Source: Pseudomonas sp. ANT_J12
GTDB lineage: Bacteria; Pseudomonadota; Gammaproteobacteria; Pseudomonadales; Pseudomonadaceae
Direction of reading: 5' to 3'
Assembly: GCF_008370045.1 (NCBI RefSeq)
Contig: NZ_VOBN01000010.1
Coordinates: forward strand, 62,001-126,000
DNA length: 64,000 bases
In this document: positions 49,648 through 58,800 of the stretch, one piece after another
How the letters are laid out: each line of letters opens with the position of its first letter
Numbering within the stretch: position 1 is the first letter of the stretch
Made by a program: the position numbers and the translations under genes
The notes under the pieces: generated by a model
The model's database searches: none
Seen by the model: the letters and a program-made list of their open reading frames with translations, nothing else
What the model was told of the DNA's origin: nothing

Positions 49648-50097
49648 TCAGTCAGCCGGTTCCACCAGCAGAATCGCCCCTTGCTGGCTGACCACGCGCA
49701 CGCGGCTACCCAGCGCCGCATCTGGCCCGCGCGCCATCCACACGCCATCGGCGACTTTGATCTTGCCGCGACCGTCGACAATCGCCTCGTGTACCACAAA
49801 GGTTTTGCCGATCAGTTCCTGGCCGCGCAGGTTGAGGTTCGGCTGATCACTCTCGCGCACGGCGCTGCGCTGGCGTCGCCACCAGTACACGGCGGTGGCG
49901 ATCGAGAGCAGGCCGAACAGCAAAAATTGCAGCTCCCAGGACATGCTCGGCAGCACAAAGGTCAGCACGCCCACCGCTGCGGCGGCCATGCCGATCCACA
50001 GCAAGTAACCCCCGGCGCCGAACACTTCAAGAATCAGCAGCACCGTGCCCAGTGCCAACCAGTCCCAGAACGACAGATGTTGCAGGAATGCCCACAT
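49648..50097 (-). CDS. NfeD family membrane protein
   Basis: The 149-residue protein has three N-terminal spans (LGTVLLILEVFGAGGYLLWIGMAAAAVGVLTFVLP, then LLFGLLSIATAVYWW) and a C-terminal OB-fold NfeD domain with LIGKTFVVHEAIVDGRGKIKVADGVWMARG. Short NfeD proteins partner stomatin-like SPFH proteins, which is the gene just upstream (10-base gap), matching the E. coli ybbK-ybbL-type pair. The pair is thought to organise membrane microdomains. Confidence 0.9.
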   Translation of the reverse strand: MWAFLQHLSFWDWLALGTVLLILEVFGAGGYLLWIGMAAAAVGVLTFVLPSMSWELQFLLFGLLSIATAVYWWRRQRSAVRESDQPNLNLRGQELIGKTFVVHEAIVDGRGKIKVADGVWMARGPDAALGSRVRVVSQQGAILLVEPAD

Positions 50098-50107
50098 GGC
50101 GCGCGCC

Positions 50108-51028
50108 TCAGGCTTTTTTGTTGTCGAACGTGGCCTTGACGATTTCGCCGATACCACCGACGGCACCGATCATCGAGCTGGCCTCAAGCGGCATCAGGAT
50201 CACTTTGCTGTTGTTGGCCGAGGCCAGCTTGCCCAGGGCATCGATGTACTTTTGCGCGACGAAGTAGTTCACCGCCTGCACGTTGCCATTGGCGATGGCC
50301 TCGGACACCACTTTGGTGGCCTGGGCTTCGGCTTCGGCCTGACGCTCCCGGGCTTCGGACTCAAGGAAAGCGGCCTGACGACCCCCTTCGGCCTCCAGGA
50401 TCTGCGCCTGCTTCTTGCCTTCTGCGGTCAGGATCGCCGCGGCCCGCAGGCCTTCGGCTTCGAGGATTTGCGCGCGCTTGATCCGCTCGGCTTTCATCTG
50501 GCCGGACATGGCGGCCATCAAGTCCGCTGGCGGGCTGATGTCCTTGATCTCGATCCGGGTAATCTTGATGCCCCACGGTGCCGTTGCTTCATCGACCGTG
50601 CGCAGCAGTTTTTCGTTGATGTTGTCGCGCTGGCTGAGCATCGCGTCCAGCTCCATCGAGCCGAGCACGGTACGGATATTGGTTTGCAGCAGGTTACGCA
50701 CGGCGTGCTCGAGGTTGTTCACCTCATAGGCAGCCTGGGCGGTGTTGACCACCTGGAAGAAACACACCGCATCGATCTGCACCGTGGCGTTATCGGCGGT
50801 GATGACTTCCTGGGGCGGAATATCCAGCACGCTTTCCATCACGTTGATCTTGCGACCAATGCGATCCATCACCGGAATGATGATGTTCAGGCCGGGCTTG
50901 AGGGTGTTGGTGTAACGACCAAAACGCTCGACCGTCCACTGATAACCCTGGGGCACGACCTTGAAACCCATGAACAGAATGGCGACGACCAGGCCGACAA
51001 ACAGTAAAAGCACACTACCGATCTGCAT
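50108..51028 (-). CDS. SPFH/stomatin-like membrane protein (QmcA-like)
   Basis: The 306-residue protein has one N-terminal anchor ([25 protein letters not shown]) and the SPFH domain ([52 protein letters not shown]). A long helical Ala-Glu-Gln-rich coiled coil follows ([19 protein letters not shown]). It resembles E. coli QmcA, a scaffold of inner-membrane rafts and a multicopy suppressor of protease defects. It is coupled to the NfeD gene. Confidence 0.92.
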   Translation of the reverse strand: MQIGSVLLLFVGLVVAILFMGFKVVPQGYQWTVERFGRYTNTLKPGLNIIIPVMDRIGRKINVMESVLDIPPQEVITADNATVQIDAVCFFQVVNTAQAAYEVNNLEHAVRNLLQTNIRTVLGSMELDAMLSQRDNINEKLLRTVDEATAPWGIKITRIEIKDISPPADLMAAMSGQMKAERIKRAQILEAEGLRAAAILTAEGKKQAQILEAEGGRQAAFLESEARERQAEAEAQATKVVSEAIANGNVQAVNYFVAQKYIDALGKLASANNSKVILMPLEASSMIGAVGGIGEIVKATFDNKKA

Positions 51029-51133
51029 AACGAATCCTTGTTGATGAATTGGCGATGGCAGGAGTGTAACGGCGCGCGTCGGCCAGCAGAACTGCTTAGT
51101 CACGCCTCGCATCATCAGGAGACATAAAAGGTT

Positions 51134-52918
51134 TCATTTCTGCTCACTCTGCGGCGTCACCCGCAACACCTCCTCAATCGTCGTGAGCCCCGCCGCCACT
51201 TTCTGCGCGCCGGACAGCCGCAAGCTACGCATGCCTTCCTTGAACGCCTGGCGCCGGATCGCCAGCAAGTCGGTATCGGGGGTGATCAGGGCTTTGACGC
51301 TGTCGGTCAGTTGCATGATTTCGTAGACCCCGGCGCGGCCGCGATAGCCGGTGTCGCGGCATTCCAGGCAGCCGATGGCGCGGTGGGCGTTGTTGGGTAG
51401 CGGAGCTTGCCAGGGCCGGGTCAGGGTTTGCCAGTCTTCTTCGCCGAGGGTCAGCGGCGCCTTGCAGTGTGGGCACAAGGTGCGGACCAGGCGCTGGGCC
51501 ATGACTCCGAGCACCGTGGCTTTGATCAGGTAATGCGGCACGCCGAGCTCCAGCAGGCGGCTGATGGCGCTCGGTGCGTCGTTGGTGTGCAGGGTCGAGA
51601 GCACGAGGTGACCGGTGAGCGCGGCCTGGATCGCCATTTCGGCGGTTTCGAGGTCGCGGATCTCGCCGATCATGATGATGTCCGGGTCTTGCCGCATCAG
51701 TGCGCGTACGCCGGCAGCGAAGGTCAGGTCGATGTTGTGCTGGACCTGCATCTGGTTGAACGCTGGCTCGACCATCTCAATCGGGTCTTCGATGGTGCAG
51801 AGGTTGACCTCCGGCGTCGCCAGTTTCTTCAGTGTTGTATAGAGCGTGGTGGTCTTGCCCGAACCGGTCGGCCCGGTCACCAGGATGATGCCGTTGGGCT
51901 GGCGGGTCATGTCCTGCCAGCGGCGCAGGTCATCGGCGGAGAAACCCAACTGATCGAAGTCCTTGAGCAGCACTTCCGGATCGAAGATCCGCATGACCAT
52001 TTTTTCGCCGAACGCGGTGGGCAGCGTCGATAGCCGCAGTTCCACTTCACCGCCGTCCGGGGTCTTGGTCTTGACCCGGCCGTCCTGGGGTTTGCGTTTC
52101 TCCGCGACGTTCATCCGGCCCAGGCTTTTCAGGCGACTGACGATGGCCATGGTCACCTGGGGCGGGAATTGATAGACGTTGTGCAGCACGCCGTCGATGC
52201 GAAACCGCACCGTGCCTTGCTCGCGCCGGGGCTCGATATGGATATCACTGGCGCGCTGCTGGAACGCGTACTGGAACAGCCAGTCGACGATATTGACGAT
52301 GTGCGCGTCGTTGGCGTCCGGCTCCTGATCGCTGGCGCCGAGGTTCAGCAGTTGCTCGAAATTGCCGAGGGTGCTGGTCTGCTGATCGGCATTGGTGGCG
52401 CCGGTGACCGACTTGGCCAGGCGGAAAAACTCCACGCTGAAGCGCTGGATATCCGCCGGGTTGGCCACCACGCGCTTGATCGGCAGCTTCAATACGTGAG
52501 TCAGGTCGGCTTCCCAGCCCGTGACGTAGGGCTGGGCACTGGCCACGGTCACCGCATCGCGGTCGATGGAAACGGCGAGAATTTTGTGGCGCTGGGCGAA
52601 GGCGTAGGACATCAGCGGCGTAATGGCCGCGACGTTGATCTTCAGCGGGTCGATGCGCAGGTAAGGCTGGCCGGCCTGTTGCGACAACCACAGGGTCAGG
52701 CTTTCGAGGTCGAGGTGTTTGCCGGGACGGCTGAGGTCGTCCAGGTGTTGGCTGGCAATAAACTCCAACGGATGTAACTGGCCATTGGCGGCATGCCGGC
52801 GTCGGGCGTTGAGCGCGAGTTCGGCCGAATCCTGATTAATAAAGCCCTGGGCGACCAGCTCTCGCAGCAAATCATTGAGATCCAGCCAGCGGTCCTGAGT
52901 GGCAAGTTGAACGGACAT
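51134..52918 (-). CDS. GspE/PulE family secretion ATPase, solitary
   Basis: The 594-residue ATPase has the N1 and N2 domains of type II secretion ATPases, a Walker A GPTGSGKTTT near residue 348, an Asp box and Walker B region (DPDIIMIGEIRDLETAEMAIQAALTGHLVLSTLHTND), and a zinc motif C-x2-C (LCPHC near 480) with C-x2-C (CLECR near 516). These show a complete motor. No other type II secretion, type IV pilus or competence genes are nearby. The ATG at 52918 opens with MSVQLATQDRWLDLNDLLREL; a longer upstream frame lacks support. Confidence 0.9.
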   Translation of the reverse strand: MSVQLATQDRWLDLNDLLRELVAQGFINQDSAELALNARRRHAANGQLHPLEFIASQHLDDLSRPGKHLDLESLTLWLSQQAGQPYLRIDPLKINVAAITPLMSYAFAQRHKILAVSIDRDAVTVASAQPYVTGWEADLTHVLKLPIKRVVANPADIQRFSVEFFRLAKSVTGATNADQQTSTLGNFEQLLNLGASDQEPDANDAHIVNIVDWLFQYAFQQRASDIHIEPRREQGTVRFRIDGVLHNVYQFPPQVTMAIVSRLKSLGRMNVAEKRKPQDGRVKTKTPDGGEVELRLSTLPTAFGEKMVMRIFDPEVLLKDFDQLGFSADDLRRWQDMTRQPNGIILVTGPTGSGKTTTLYTTLKKLATPEVNLCTIEDPIEMVEPAFNQMQVQHNIDLTFAAGVRALMRQDPDIIMIGEIRDLETAEMAIQAALTGHLVLSTLHTNDAPSAISRLLELGVPHYLIKATVLGVMAQRLVRTLCPHCKAPLTLGEEDWQTLTRPWQAPLPNNAHRAIGCLECRDTGYRGRAGVYEIMQLTDSVKALITPDTDLLAIRRQAFKEGMRSLRLSGAQKVAAGLTTIEEVLRVTPQSEQK

Positions 52919-53032
52919 GCGGGTTCCTTTTGAACAATCCTGCAAACAGCGATCTAGACCGCAGTGTGCAAAGGATAGTCGCGGACCCGCTGACCGTTGG
53001 GCCACTACCCGACGAAGCCGTTTCCAGTTCTT

Positions 53033-53371
53033 TCAGCCGGTCGCTTGCGCCTGCTCATCCCACGCAGAATCGGCACTTTGCAGGTTCACCGAACAGACGC
53101 TAATCAGGTTACGAAGTTTTTCCGCGATCACTTGGGCGCGATGCCAGGTCAGGCCGTCGATCACAATGTCAATCGACAGCAGATCGTCCATGCGCTGCAC
53201 GTTGACCTGCTCCGGCGTCAAAAACTGCATGGCGAACAGGTTGAGTGCTCGACACAGTAAGTCCGGCTCGGCTTCGGCCAGCAGTTGGTAGTGCACGCGG
53301 CAATGGGCGTTGCTGACATTCCAGACATCGACGCGGGTCGGTGGGGTGTTCACGGCTTCTAGATGCAGCAT
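53033..53371 (-). CDS. ACT-like small protein of unknown function
   Basis: The 112-residue product alternates strands and helices in a pattern like the small regulatory subunit of acetolactate synthase (IlvM): AHCRVHYQLLAEAEPDLLCRALNLFAMQ, then VQRMDDLLSIDIVIDGLTWHRAQVIAEKLRNLI. It lacks clear family motifs I can name, so the ACT assignment is inference. It diverges from an Lrp/AsnC gene, suggesting joint regulation, perhaps in amino acid sensing. The ATG at 53371 is preferred over a longer open frame because it begins the compact domain. Confidence 0.65.
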   Translation of the reverse strand: MLHLEAVNTPPTRVDVWNVSNAHCRVHYQLLAEAEPDLLCRALNLFAMQFLTPEQVNVQRMDDLLSIDIVIDGLTWHRAQVIAEKLRNLISVCSVNLQSADSAWDEQAQATG

Positions 53372-53498
53372 GGGTCGGGCTCCAAAATCACTGGAGGAAT
53401 TTTTACATTCGGTGCCGGGCATTTCTTGGCTATGATCGGGCGTATTACCGGTTTATCGAATCGTTTGATTCAACAAGTAGCCAATCAAGGGTTTTTCT

Positions 53499-53969
53499 AT
53501 GCACGCCGAGCTGGATGGCTACGACCGCAAGATTCTCGCGTTGCTGCAAGAGGACGCTTCGCTGTCCAGCGCGCAGATTGCCGAGCAGGTGGGGCTGTCC
53601 CAGTCGCCGTGCTGGCGGCGGATTCAGCGGATGAAGGAGGAGGGGATCATTCGCGGTCAGGTGACGTTGCTCGACCGCAAGAAAATCGGCCTGAACACGC
53701 AGATCTTCGCCGAAATCAAACTCAACGCCCACGGGCGTTCCAACTTCACGGAGTTCACCGAGGCAATTCGCGGTTTTCCCGAAGTGCTGGAGTGTTATGT
53801 GCTGATGGGGTCGGTGGATTTTTTGCTGCGGATTGTCACGGCGGATATCGAGGCGTATGAGCGCTTCTTTTTTGAGAAGCTGTCGATGGTGCCGGGGATT
53901 CAGGAAGTGAATTCGATAGTGGCGTTATCGGAAATCAAGTCGACGACGAGTTTGCCGGTGTTGCGCTAA
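53499..53969 (+). CDS. Lrp/AsnC family transcriptional regulator
   Basis: The 156-residue protein has an AsnC-type helix-turn-helix (LDGYDRKILALLQEDASLSSAQIAEQVGLSQSPCWRRIQRMKEEGII) and a RAM effector domain (VLECYVLMGSVDFLLRIVTADIEAYERFF). Length matches Lrp (about 155-165). It has a plain start without a strong ribosome site. It is divergent from the ACT-like gene across 127 bases. A REP element follows its stop codon. Confidence 0.93.
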   Translation: MHAELDGYDRKILALLQEDASLSSAQIAEQVGLSQSPCWRRIQRMKEEGIIRGQVTLLDRKKIGLNTQIFAEIKLNAHGRSNFTEFTEAIRGFPEVLECYVLMGSVDFLLRIVTADIEAYERFFFEKLSMVPGIQEVNSIVALSEIKSTTSLPVLR

Positions 53970-53971
53970 GT

Positions 53972-54074
53972 GATCGTTCCCACGCTCTGCGTGGGAATGC
54001 AGCCGGTGACGCTCCGCGTCACCTGGACGCAGAGCGTCCCTTGAGGCATTCCCACGCAGAGCGTGGGAACGATC
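53972..54074. repeat. REP pair, GTTCCCACGC family
   Basis: Outer arms GATCGTTCCCACGCTCTGCGTGGGAATGC and GCATTCCCACGCAGAGCGTGGGAACGATC are exact complements. The inner arms around GTGACGCTCCGCGTCAC and ACGCAGAGCGTCC are also self-complementary. It sits between the converging lrp-like and CYTH genes. Confidence 0.9.
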
Positions 54075-54089
54075 ATGTGGAGGGCGGGC

Positions 54090-55457
54090 TTACATACGCA
54101 GCAACATTTTCCAGGCACGATTCTGATACACGGCGATGGCCTGCTGCTTACGCGCATCCAGGCTTTCGTCGGTGATCGGCTCGTTGGCCAGTTGCGCCAG
54201 TTTGTTCAGTTCGCCGTACAGGCGATCCATTTCCGGGATGTCCAACACGCCACGGGCATGGTGCATCCAGGCCTGGATGCGTTCGATGCGCGGCAGTTGC
54301 TCGGCCAGGTCTTCGGGCTGTTGCTGGTAGCGTTGCAATTGCAGCGACGTGGCTTCTTCGCCCAGCAGGCGCGGCAGCCAGTTGGCCAGTTGTGCAGCGC
54401 CTTGGCGATTGCCACGCACGTTGCGGTCGGCAGCCCAGGTGCGAGCCAGCAACCAACGGGAAGTGTTCAGCGAGAACAGGCCCCAGCGCGGGTCTTGCAG
54501 TTCTTCGAGGAACTGCTCCGGCGCGGCTTTGCGCACGTCTTCGTCGTCCAGGCCGGCTTGCACCAGTGGGCGCCAGTCTTCCAGCAAGGCGTCCAGTGCA
54601 AGGCGCAGGTCGTGGGTCGACTGACGCGGTGCGGCTTGGCCAAGGCTGCTCAGCAGTGCGCGCAGTTCGCCGAGGTTTTCGACCCAGTCCTGCAACAGGC
54701 GCCAGTGGCCATTGAAGCGATATTGCTCAGCCAGACGCTGGCTGCTGCCCAGCAAGTGCCAGCTCAGCGCGGCGAAAGCGTCGTCCAGCGGCATTTCGGC
54801 GGTGATTTGCGGCGCCGGCAGGCTCAGCGAATAGCTGTTGGCGTCGTACAAACGGTAGCCGCGCTCGGCCTTGCTGATGTCACACGGCATCAGGGCCAGG
54901 GTCGCGGCCAGTTCGGCGGCCAGTTCCAGCAGCGCGGCAGGTTCGCCTTCGCGCAGTTCCAGTTCCAGCTCGCAGATTTCTTCTTTCTGCTTGCCGACGA
55001 CCACGTGGCCGAAGTCCAGCGCCGCTTCGATGACCACTTTGGTCTTGCCGCGACCCCAAGCGATCTCGGCGCGTTCGCGCACGAAATCGGTGGTGAAGAT
55101 GGCTTTCAGGGTTTTCTTGTCCAGCTCCGCCAGCTCTTCAGGCCAGCATTCGCCGTCGAGTTTCTTCACGTCGAGCTTGGCTTTGGGCAGGTTCCAGTCG
55201 TATTCGTTACGTTCGGACAGACCGGCAACACTCTGGCCACGGGTCTTGAGGGTCTGGATCACTTCTTCGCCATCGCGGCGCAGGCGCAGGGCAACCTTGG
55301 CACGGGCCAGGTCGCGCTCAGGCGTGTCGAAGTACTGATTCATCAACTCACGGCGTTCCCAGCCACTTTTGTTGCGTTTTTTCAGGAGCGGGTGCTCGCG
55401 CAGGGCGGCGAGGGTTTCGCGGCTGACGCGGAGTTTGATTTCGGTTTCTTTCTGCAT
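54090..55457 (-). CDS. CYTH and CHAD domain protein (inorganic triphosphatase-like)
   Basis: The 455-residue protein begins with a CYTH domain whose signature EXEXK is ETEIKLRV, with VALRLRRDG and EIAWGRGKTKVVIEAALD further along (triphosphate tunnel metalloenzyme). A CHAD domain follows from about residue 230 (histidine-rich helices: STHDLRLALDALLEDW, IQAWMHHARGVLD). The E. coli homologue YgiF hydrolyses inorganic triphosphate, and CHAD binds polyphosphate. The start ATG at 55457 fits the CYTH domain. The protein would link polyphosphate granules to turnover, in an interesting parallel with ppk1 and ppx in the same window. Confidence 0.9.
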   Translation of the reverse strand: MQKETEIKLRVSRETLAALREHPLLKKRNKSGWERRELMNQYFDTPERDLARAKVALRLRRDGEEVIQTLKTRGQSVAGLSERNEYDWNLPKAKLDVKKLDGECWPEELAELDKKTLKAIFTTDFVRERAEIAWGRGKTKVVIEAALDFGHVVVGKQKEEICELELELREGEPAALLELAAELAATLALMPCDISKAERGYRLYDANSYSLSLPAPQITAEMPLDDAFAALSWHLLGSSQRLAEQYRFNGHWRLLQDWVENLGELRALLSSLGQAAPRQSTHDLRLALDALLEDWRPLVQAGLDDEDVRKAAPEQFLEELQDPRWGLFSLNTSRWLLARTWAADRNVRGNRQGAAQLANWLPRLLGEEATSLQLQRYQQQPEDLAEQLPRIERIQAWMHHARGVLDIPEMDRLYGELNKLAQLANEPITDESLDARKQQAIAVYQNRAWKMLLRM

Positions 55458-55613
55458 GGCCGGAAAATCCAGGATCGGGAGCGCAGCCGGGGGAATGTGT
55501 GGCTGCCAAGGTCGTGCAGTGTACAGGAGTAGCCTGTCCTACGCGCCGCGACGGTTTATTCCTGTCGCCGGATGGTTCTATGATGGACTTCAATTCGGGA
55601 GTTGGAGTCAGCG

Positions 55614-56783
55614 ATGCCTTTGCCGTCCATGAAAGATCAGTTCGCTGCGCTGATCGCTGCGCCGTCCGTCAGCTGTACCCAGCCGAGTCTCGATCAGACC
55701 AATCGCCCGGTGATCGATTTGCTGGCAACCTGGCTCGGCGATCTGGGTTTTACCTGCGATATCCAGCAGGTCAGCCCCGGCAAATTCAACCTGCTTGCCA
55801 GTTTCGGTTCCGGCCCGGGCGGCCTGGTGCTGGCCGGGCACAGCGACACCGTGCCGTTCGATGGCGCGTTGTGGCAGACCGATCCGTTGAAGCTGACCGA
55901 AGTGGACGGCCGCTGGGTGGGCCTGGGCAGTTGCGACATGAAGGGCTTTTTCGCCCTGGCCATCGAGGCAGTGATCCCGCTGCTCGACCAACCGTTCAAA
56001 CAGCCGTTGCTGATTCTCGCCACCTGCGATGAAGAAAGCTCGATGTCCGGCGCGCGTGCCCTGGCCAAAGCCGGGCGTCCGCTGGGCCGGGCGGCGGTGA
56101 TCGGCGAGCCGACCGGGCTCAAGCCGATCCGCATGCACAAAGGCATCATGATGGAGCGCATCGACATCCTCGGGCAGAGCGGCCATTCCTCCGACCCGCG
56201 CCTGGGCCACAGCGCCCTCGAAGCGATGCACGATGCCATCGGCGAACTGCGCGGCTTGCGCCTGTTGTGGCAGCGCGAATTCCGCAATCCGCAGTTTGGC
56301 GTGCCGACCCCGACGATGAATTTCGGCTGCATCCATGGCGGCGACAACCCCAATCGCATCTGTGGTCAATGCTCGCTGGAATTCGACCTGCGGCCGCTGC
56401 CGGGCATGGACCCCAAAGCCCTGCGTGCGGAAATCCTGGCGCGCCTCAAGCCGGTTGCCGAACGCCATCAGGTGAAGATCGACTACGCGCCGCTGTTCCC
56501 CGAAGTGCCCCCGTTCGAGCAGGCCGAGGACGCCGAATTGGTCCGCGTCGCGGAAAAGCTCACGGGCCATCGCGCCGAAGCAGTAGCGTTCGGCACCGAA
56601 GCGCCTTATCTTCAGCGTCTTGGCTGCGAAACACTGGTGCTTGGCCCGGGCGACATCGCCTGTGCTCACCAACCGGGGGAATACCTCGAAATGTCACGTT
56701 TGCAGCCTACCGTGCATCTATTACGTCAATTGATTGAACATTACTGCCTGACGCCGGCCCAAAGCCCTACGTTGGCCAATTGA
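55614..56783 (+). CDS. argE: acetylornithine deacetylase
   Basis: ArgE removes the acetyl group from N2-acetylornithine in arginine synthesis. The 389-residue M20 zinc amidohydrolase has LAGHSDTVPFDG (first His and Asp ligands), DMKGFFAL, ATCDEESSMSGA (catalytic Glu) and GEPTGLKPIRMHKG, plus the dimerisation motif GQSGHSSDP and a final HQPGEYLEMS zinc His. The ATG at 55614 is preferred to an upstream TTG. Pseudomonas also uses ArgJ for the cyclic route, so ArgE here may be accessory. It precedes argA, separated by a REP pair. Confidence 0.93.
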   Translation: MPLPSMKDQFAALIAAPSVSCTQPSLDQTNRPVIDLLATWLGDLGFTCDIQQVSPGKFNLLASFGSGPGGLVLAGHSDTVPFDGALWQTDPLKLTEVDGRWVGLGSCDMKGFFALAIEAVIPLLDQPFKQPLLILATCDEESSMSGARALAKAGRPLGRAAVIGEPTGLKPIRMHKGIMMERIDILGQSGHSSDPRLGHSALEAMHDAIGELRGLRLLWQREFRNPQFGVPTPTMNFGCIHGGDNPNRICGQCSLEFDLRPLPGMDPKALRAEILARLKPVAERHQVKIDYAPLFPEVPPFEQAEDAELVRVAEKLTGHRAEAVAFGTEAPYLQRLGCETLVLGPGDIACAHQPGEYLEMSRLQPTVHLLRQLIEHYCLTPAQSPTLAN

Positions 56784-56792
56784 ACGCAACAC

Positions 56793-56886
56793 CTGTAGGA
56801 GCAACGCTTGCTCGCGATGGCGGCATTAAATCCAACATCACAGTTGGCTGATACACCGCTATCGCGAGCAAGCTTTGCTCCTACAG
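56793..56886. repeat. REP pair, TCGCGAGCAAGC variant
   Basis: CTGTAGGAGCAACGCTTGCTCGCGA and TCGCGAGCAAGCTTTGCTCCTACAG with a 44-base centre lie between argE and argA. Confidence 0.85.
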
Positions 56887-57032
56887 AAATATATAAATTA
56901 CCGGTGTCCCAACCCGTATTCATTAGGAGAGCTCGCGTGTCGCCAAGCCTGTTCCGACGATAACCACCAGCCCGTTGTGCGTTTTTTGCTTCGCCCATTT
57001 TTTTGGCTGCTATTTATTACAGGCCCAGGTTC

Positions 57033-58331
57033 ATGCCCGACTACGTTAATTGGCTTCGTCACGCGTCTCCTTACATCAATGCCCACCGCGATTGCACGTT
57101 CGTCGTCATGCTGCCCGGTGACGGTGTGGAGCATCCGAACTTCGGCAATATCGTCCACGACCTGGTGCTGTTGCACAGCCTTGGCGTGCGACTGGTGCTG
57201 GTCCACGGTTCCCGTCCGCAAATCGAAACCCGCCTGGCCGCACGCGGCCTGATCCCGCATTACCACCACGGCATGCGCATCACCGATGCCGCGACCCTGG
57301 AATGCGTGATCGATGCCGTGGGCCAGTTGCGTATCGCCATCGAAGCGCGGTTGTCCATGGACATGGCTTCGTCGCCGATGCAGGGCTCGCGCCTGCGGGT
57401 GGCCAGCGGCAACCTGGTGACGGCACGGCCGATCGGCGTGCTTGAAGGCGTCGATTATCACCACACCGGCGAAGTGCGCCGGGTCGACCGCAAGGGCATC
57501 AATCGCCTGTTGGACGAGCGCTCCATCGTGCTGTTGTCGCCGCTCGGCTACTCGCCGACCGGTGAGATCTTCAACCTCGCTTGCGAAGACGTCGCCACCC
57601 GCGCGGCCATCGACCTGGGTGCGGATAAATTGCTGCTGTTCGGCGCCGACCTGGGCCTGATCGATGAAAACGGTCGCCTGGTTCGCGAACTGCGTCCGCA
57701 ACAAGTGCCGGCGCACCTGCAACGTCTGGGCAACAATTATCAGGGCGAACTGCTGGATGCGGCGGCTGAAGCCTGCCGTGGTGGCGTAGCCCGTAGCCAT
57801 ATCGTCAGCTACGCCGAAGACGGCGCGCTGCTGACCGAACTGTTCACCCGTGACGGTGGCGGTACGCTGGTGGCCCAGGAGCAATTCGAACTGGTGCGCG
57901 AAGCGGCGATTGAAGACGTCGGCGGTTTGCTGGATTTGATCAGCCCGCTGGAAGAGCAGGGGATTCTGGTGCGTCGTTCCCGGGAAGTGCTGGAACGCGA
58001 GATTGAGCAGTTCAGCGTGGTCGAGCGGGAAGGCATGATCATCGCGTGCGCGGCGCTGTATCAGATTGCCGACTCGGATGCCGGGGAGCTGGCGTGCCTG
58101 GCGGTGAACCCGGAGTATCGCCATGGCGGTCGCGGCGATGAATTGCTGGAGCGGATCGAAACCCGCGCCCGGGCCCAGGGGTTGAAAACCTTGTTCGTCC
58201 TCACCACCCGCACCGCGCACTGGTTCCGCGAGCGCGGTTTCGAACCGAGCAGCGTCGAGCGCCTGCCGTCGGCGCGGGCGTCGCTGTACAACTACCAACG
58301 CAATTCGAAGATCTTCGAAAAGACCCTGTAA
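57033..58331 (+). CDS. argA: amino-acid N-acetyltransferase
   Basis: ArgA makes N-acetylglutamate from glutamate and acetyl-CoA, the first step of arginine synthesis. The 432-residue protein has an amino-acid-kinase-like regulatory domain (residues 1-280: FVVMLPGDGVEHPNF, LVLVHGSRPQIETRL) and a C-terminal GNAT domain (290-432: CLAVNPEYRHGGRGDELLERIETRARAQ). It equals the length of P. aeruginosa ArgA. The ATG at 57033 is preferred to a TTG at 57003. The regulatory domain is the site of arginine feedback in the family. Confidence 0.97.
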   Translation: MPDYVNWLRHASPYINAHRDCTFVVMLPGDGVEHPNFGNIVHDLVLLHSLGVRLVLVHGSRPQIETRLAARGLIPHYHHGMRITDAATLECVIDAVGQLRIAIEARLSMDMASSPMQGSRLRVASGNLVTARPIGVLEGVDYHHTGEVRRVDRKGINRLLDERSIVLLSPLGYSPTGEIFNLACEDVATRAAIDLGADKLLLFGADLGLIDENGRLVRELRPQQVPAHLQRLGNNYQGELLDAAAEACRGGVARSHIVSYAEDGALLTELFTRDGGGTLVAQEQFELVREAAIEDVGGLLDLISPLEEQGILVRRSREVLEREIEQFSVVEREGMIIACAALYQIADSDAGELACLAVNPEYRHGGRGDELLERIETRARAQGLKTLFVLTTRTAHWFRERGFEPSSVERLPSARASLYNYQRNSKIFEKTL

Positions 58332-58346
58332 CCGTAGCGCCACCCT

Positions 58347-58444
58347 CCTGTAGGAGCGAGGCTTGCCCGCGAAGGCGTCGTCACAGCCACTATCAATATC
58401 GGGCGTGATGGCCTCTTCGCGGGCAAGCCTCGCTCCTACGGGAG
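58347..58444. repeat. REP pair, GCGGGCAAGC family
   Basis: CCTGTAGGAGCGAGGCTTGCCCGCGAAGGC and GCCTCTTCGCGGGCAAGCCTCGCTCCTACG lie between argA and the tauA remnant. The same arms and the inner GTGATGGCCTCTTCGCG recur at 63379-63476. Confidence 0.88.
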
Positions 58445-58450
58445 GTGGTG

Positions 58451-58790
58451 TTACTCGGTGACGAACTTCGCGCTGACATACGGCGAATAATCCGGCAGCA
58501 CCGTCTCCACCTTTCCTTGTTCCTTCAAAAACTTCGCCGTCTCGCCGATCGCCTTGGCTGTGCCACCCTCGAGCCGTGCGATGGTTTGCCGGGCCTTGGC
58601 CTCCGGAAAGTTGAACCGGCGACCACCTCGGGATGCTTTTCGGCGTAATCCTCGTACACAGACTTCAAAAGTCGGCGCTCCCCCATTGGCCAACCTGCGC
58701 CGCGTCGGTGAGGCGCCTGTCAGTCTTGCGAATGGCCCCCAGCGTTGGCGACCAGCCATACGCACCCTCAATGGCACCGGATGCAGATGC
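58451..58790 (-). pseudogene. decayed remnant of a TauA-like taurine-binding protein gene
   Basis: On the minus strand the translation reads GAIEGAYGWSPTLGAIRKTDR, then RLTDAAQVGQWGSADF and, after a frameshift, a segment like KSVYEDYAEKHPEVVA, then a second frame ending in KAIGETAKFLKEQGKVETV and a Lys-Phe-Val-Thr-Glu tail. These match two separate parts of TauA/SsuA-type binding proteins, with the region between (about 60-70 residues) missing and at least one frameshift. There is no start, signal peptide or complete domain. It is therefore the broken 3' end of a sulfonate-binding protein gene, consistent with nearby lsfA and ssuE. The upstream limit is uncertain. Confidence 0.7.
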
Positions 58791-58800
58791 CGGTGACCAC

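Noticed and set aside
51134-52918. Type II secretion operon
   Set aside because: Only the ATPase is present; no gspF, G, D or pseudopilin gene is nearby.
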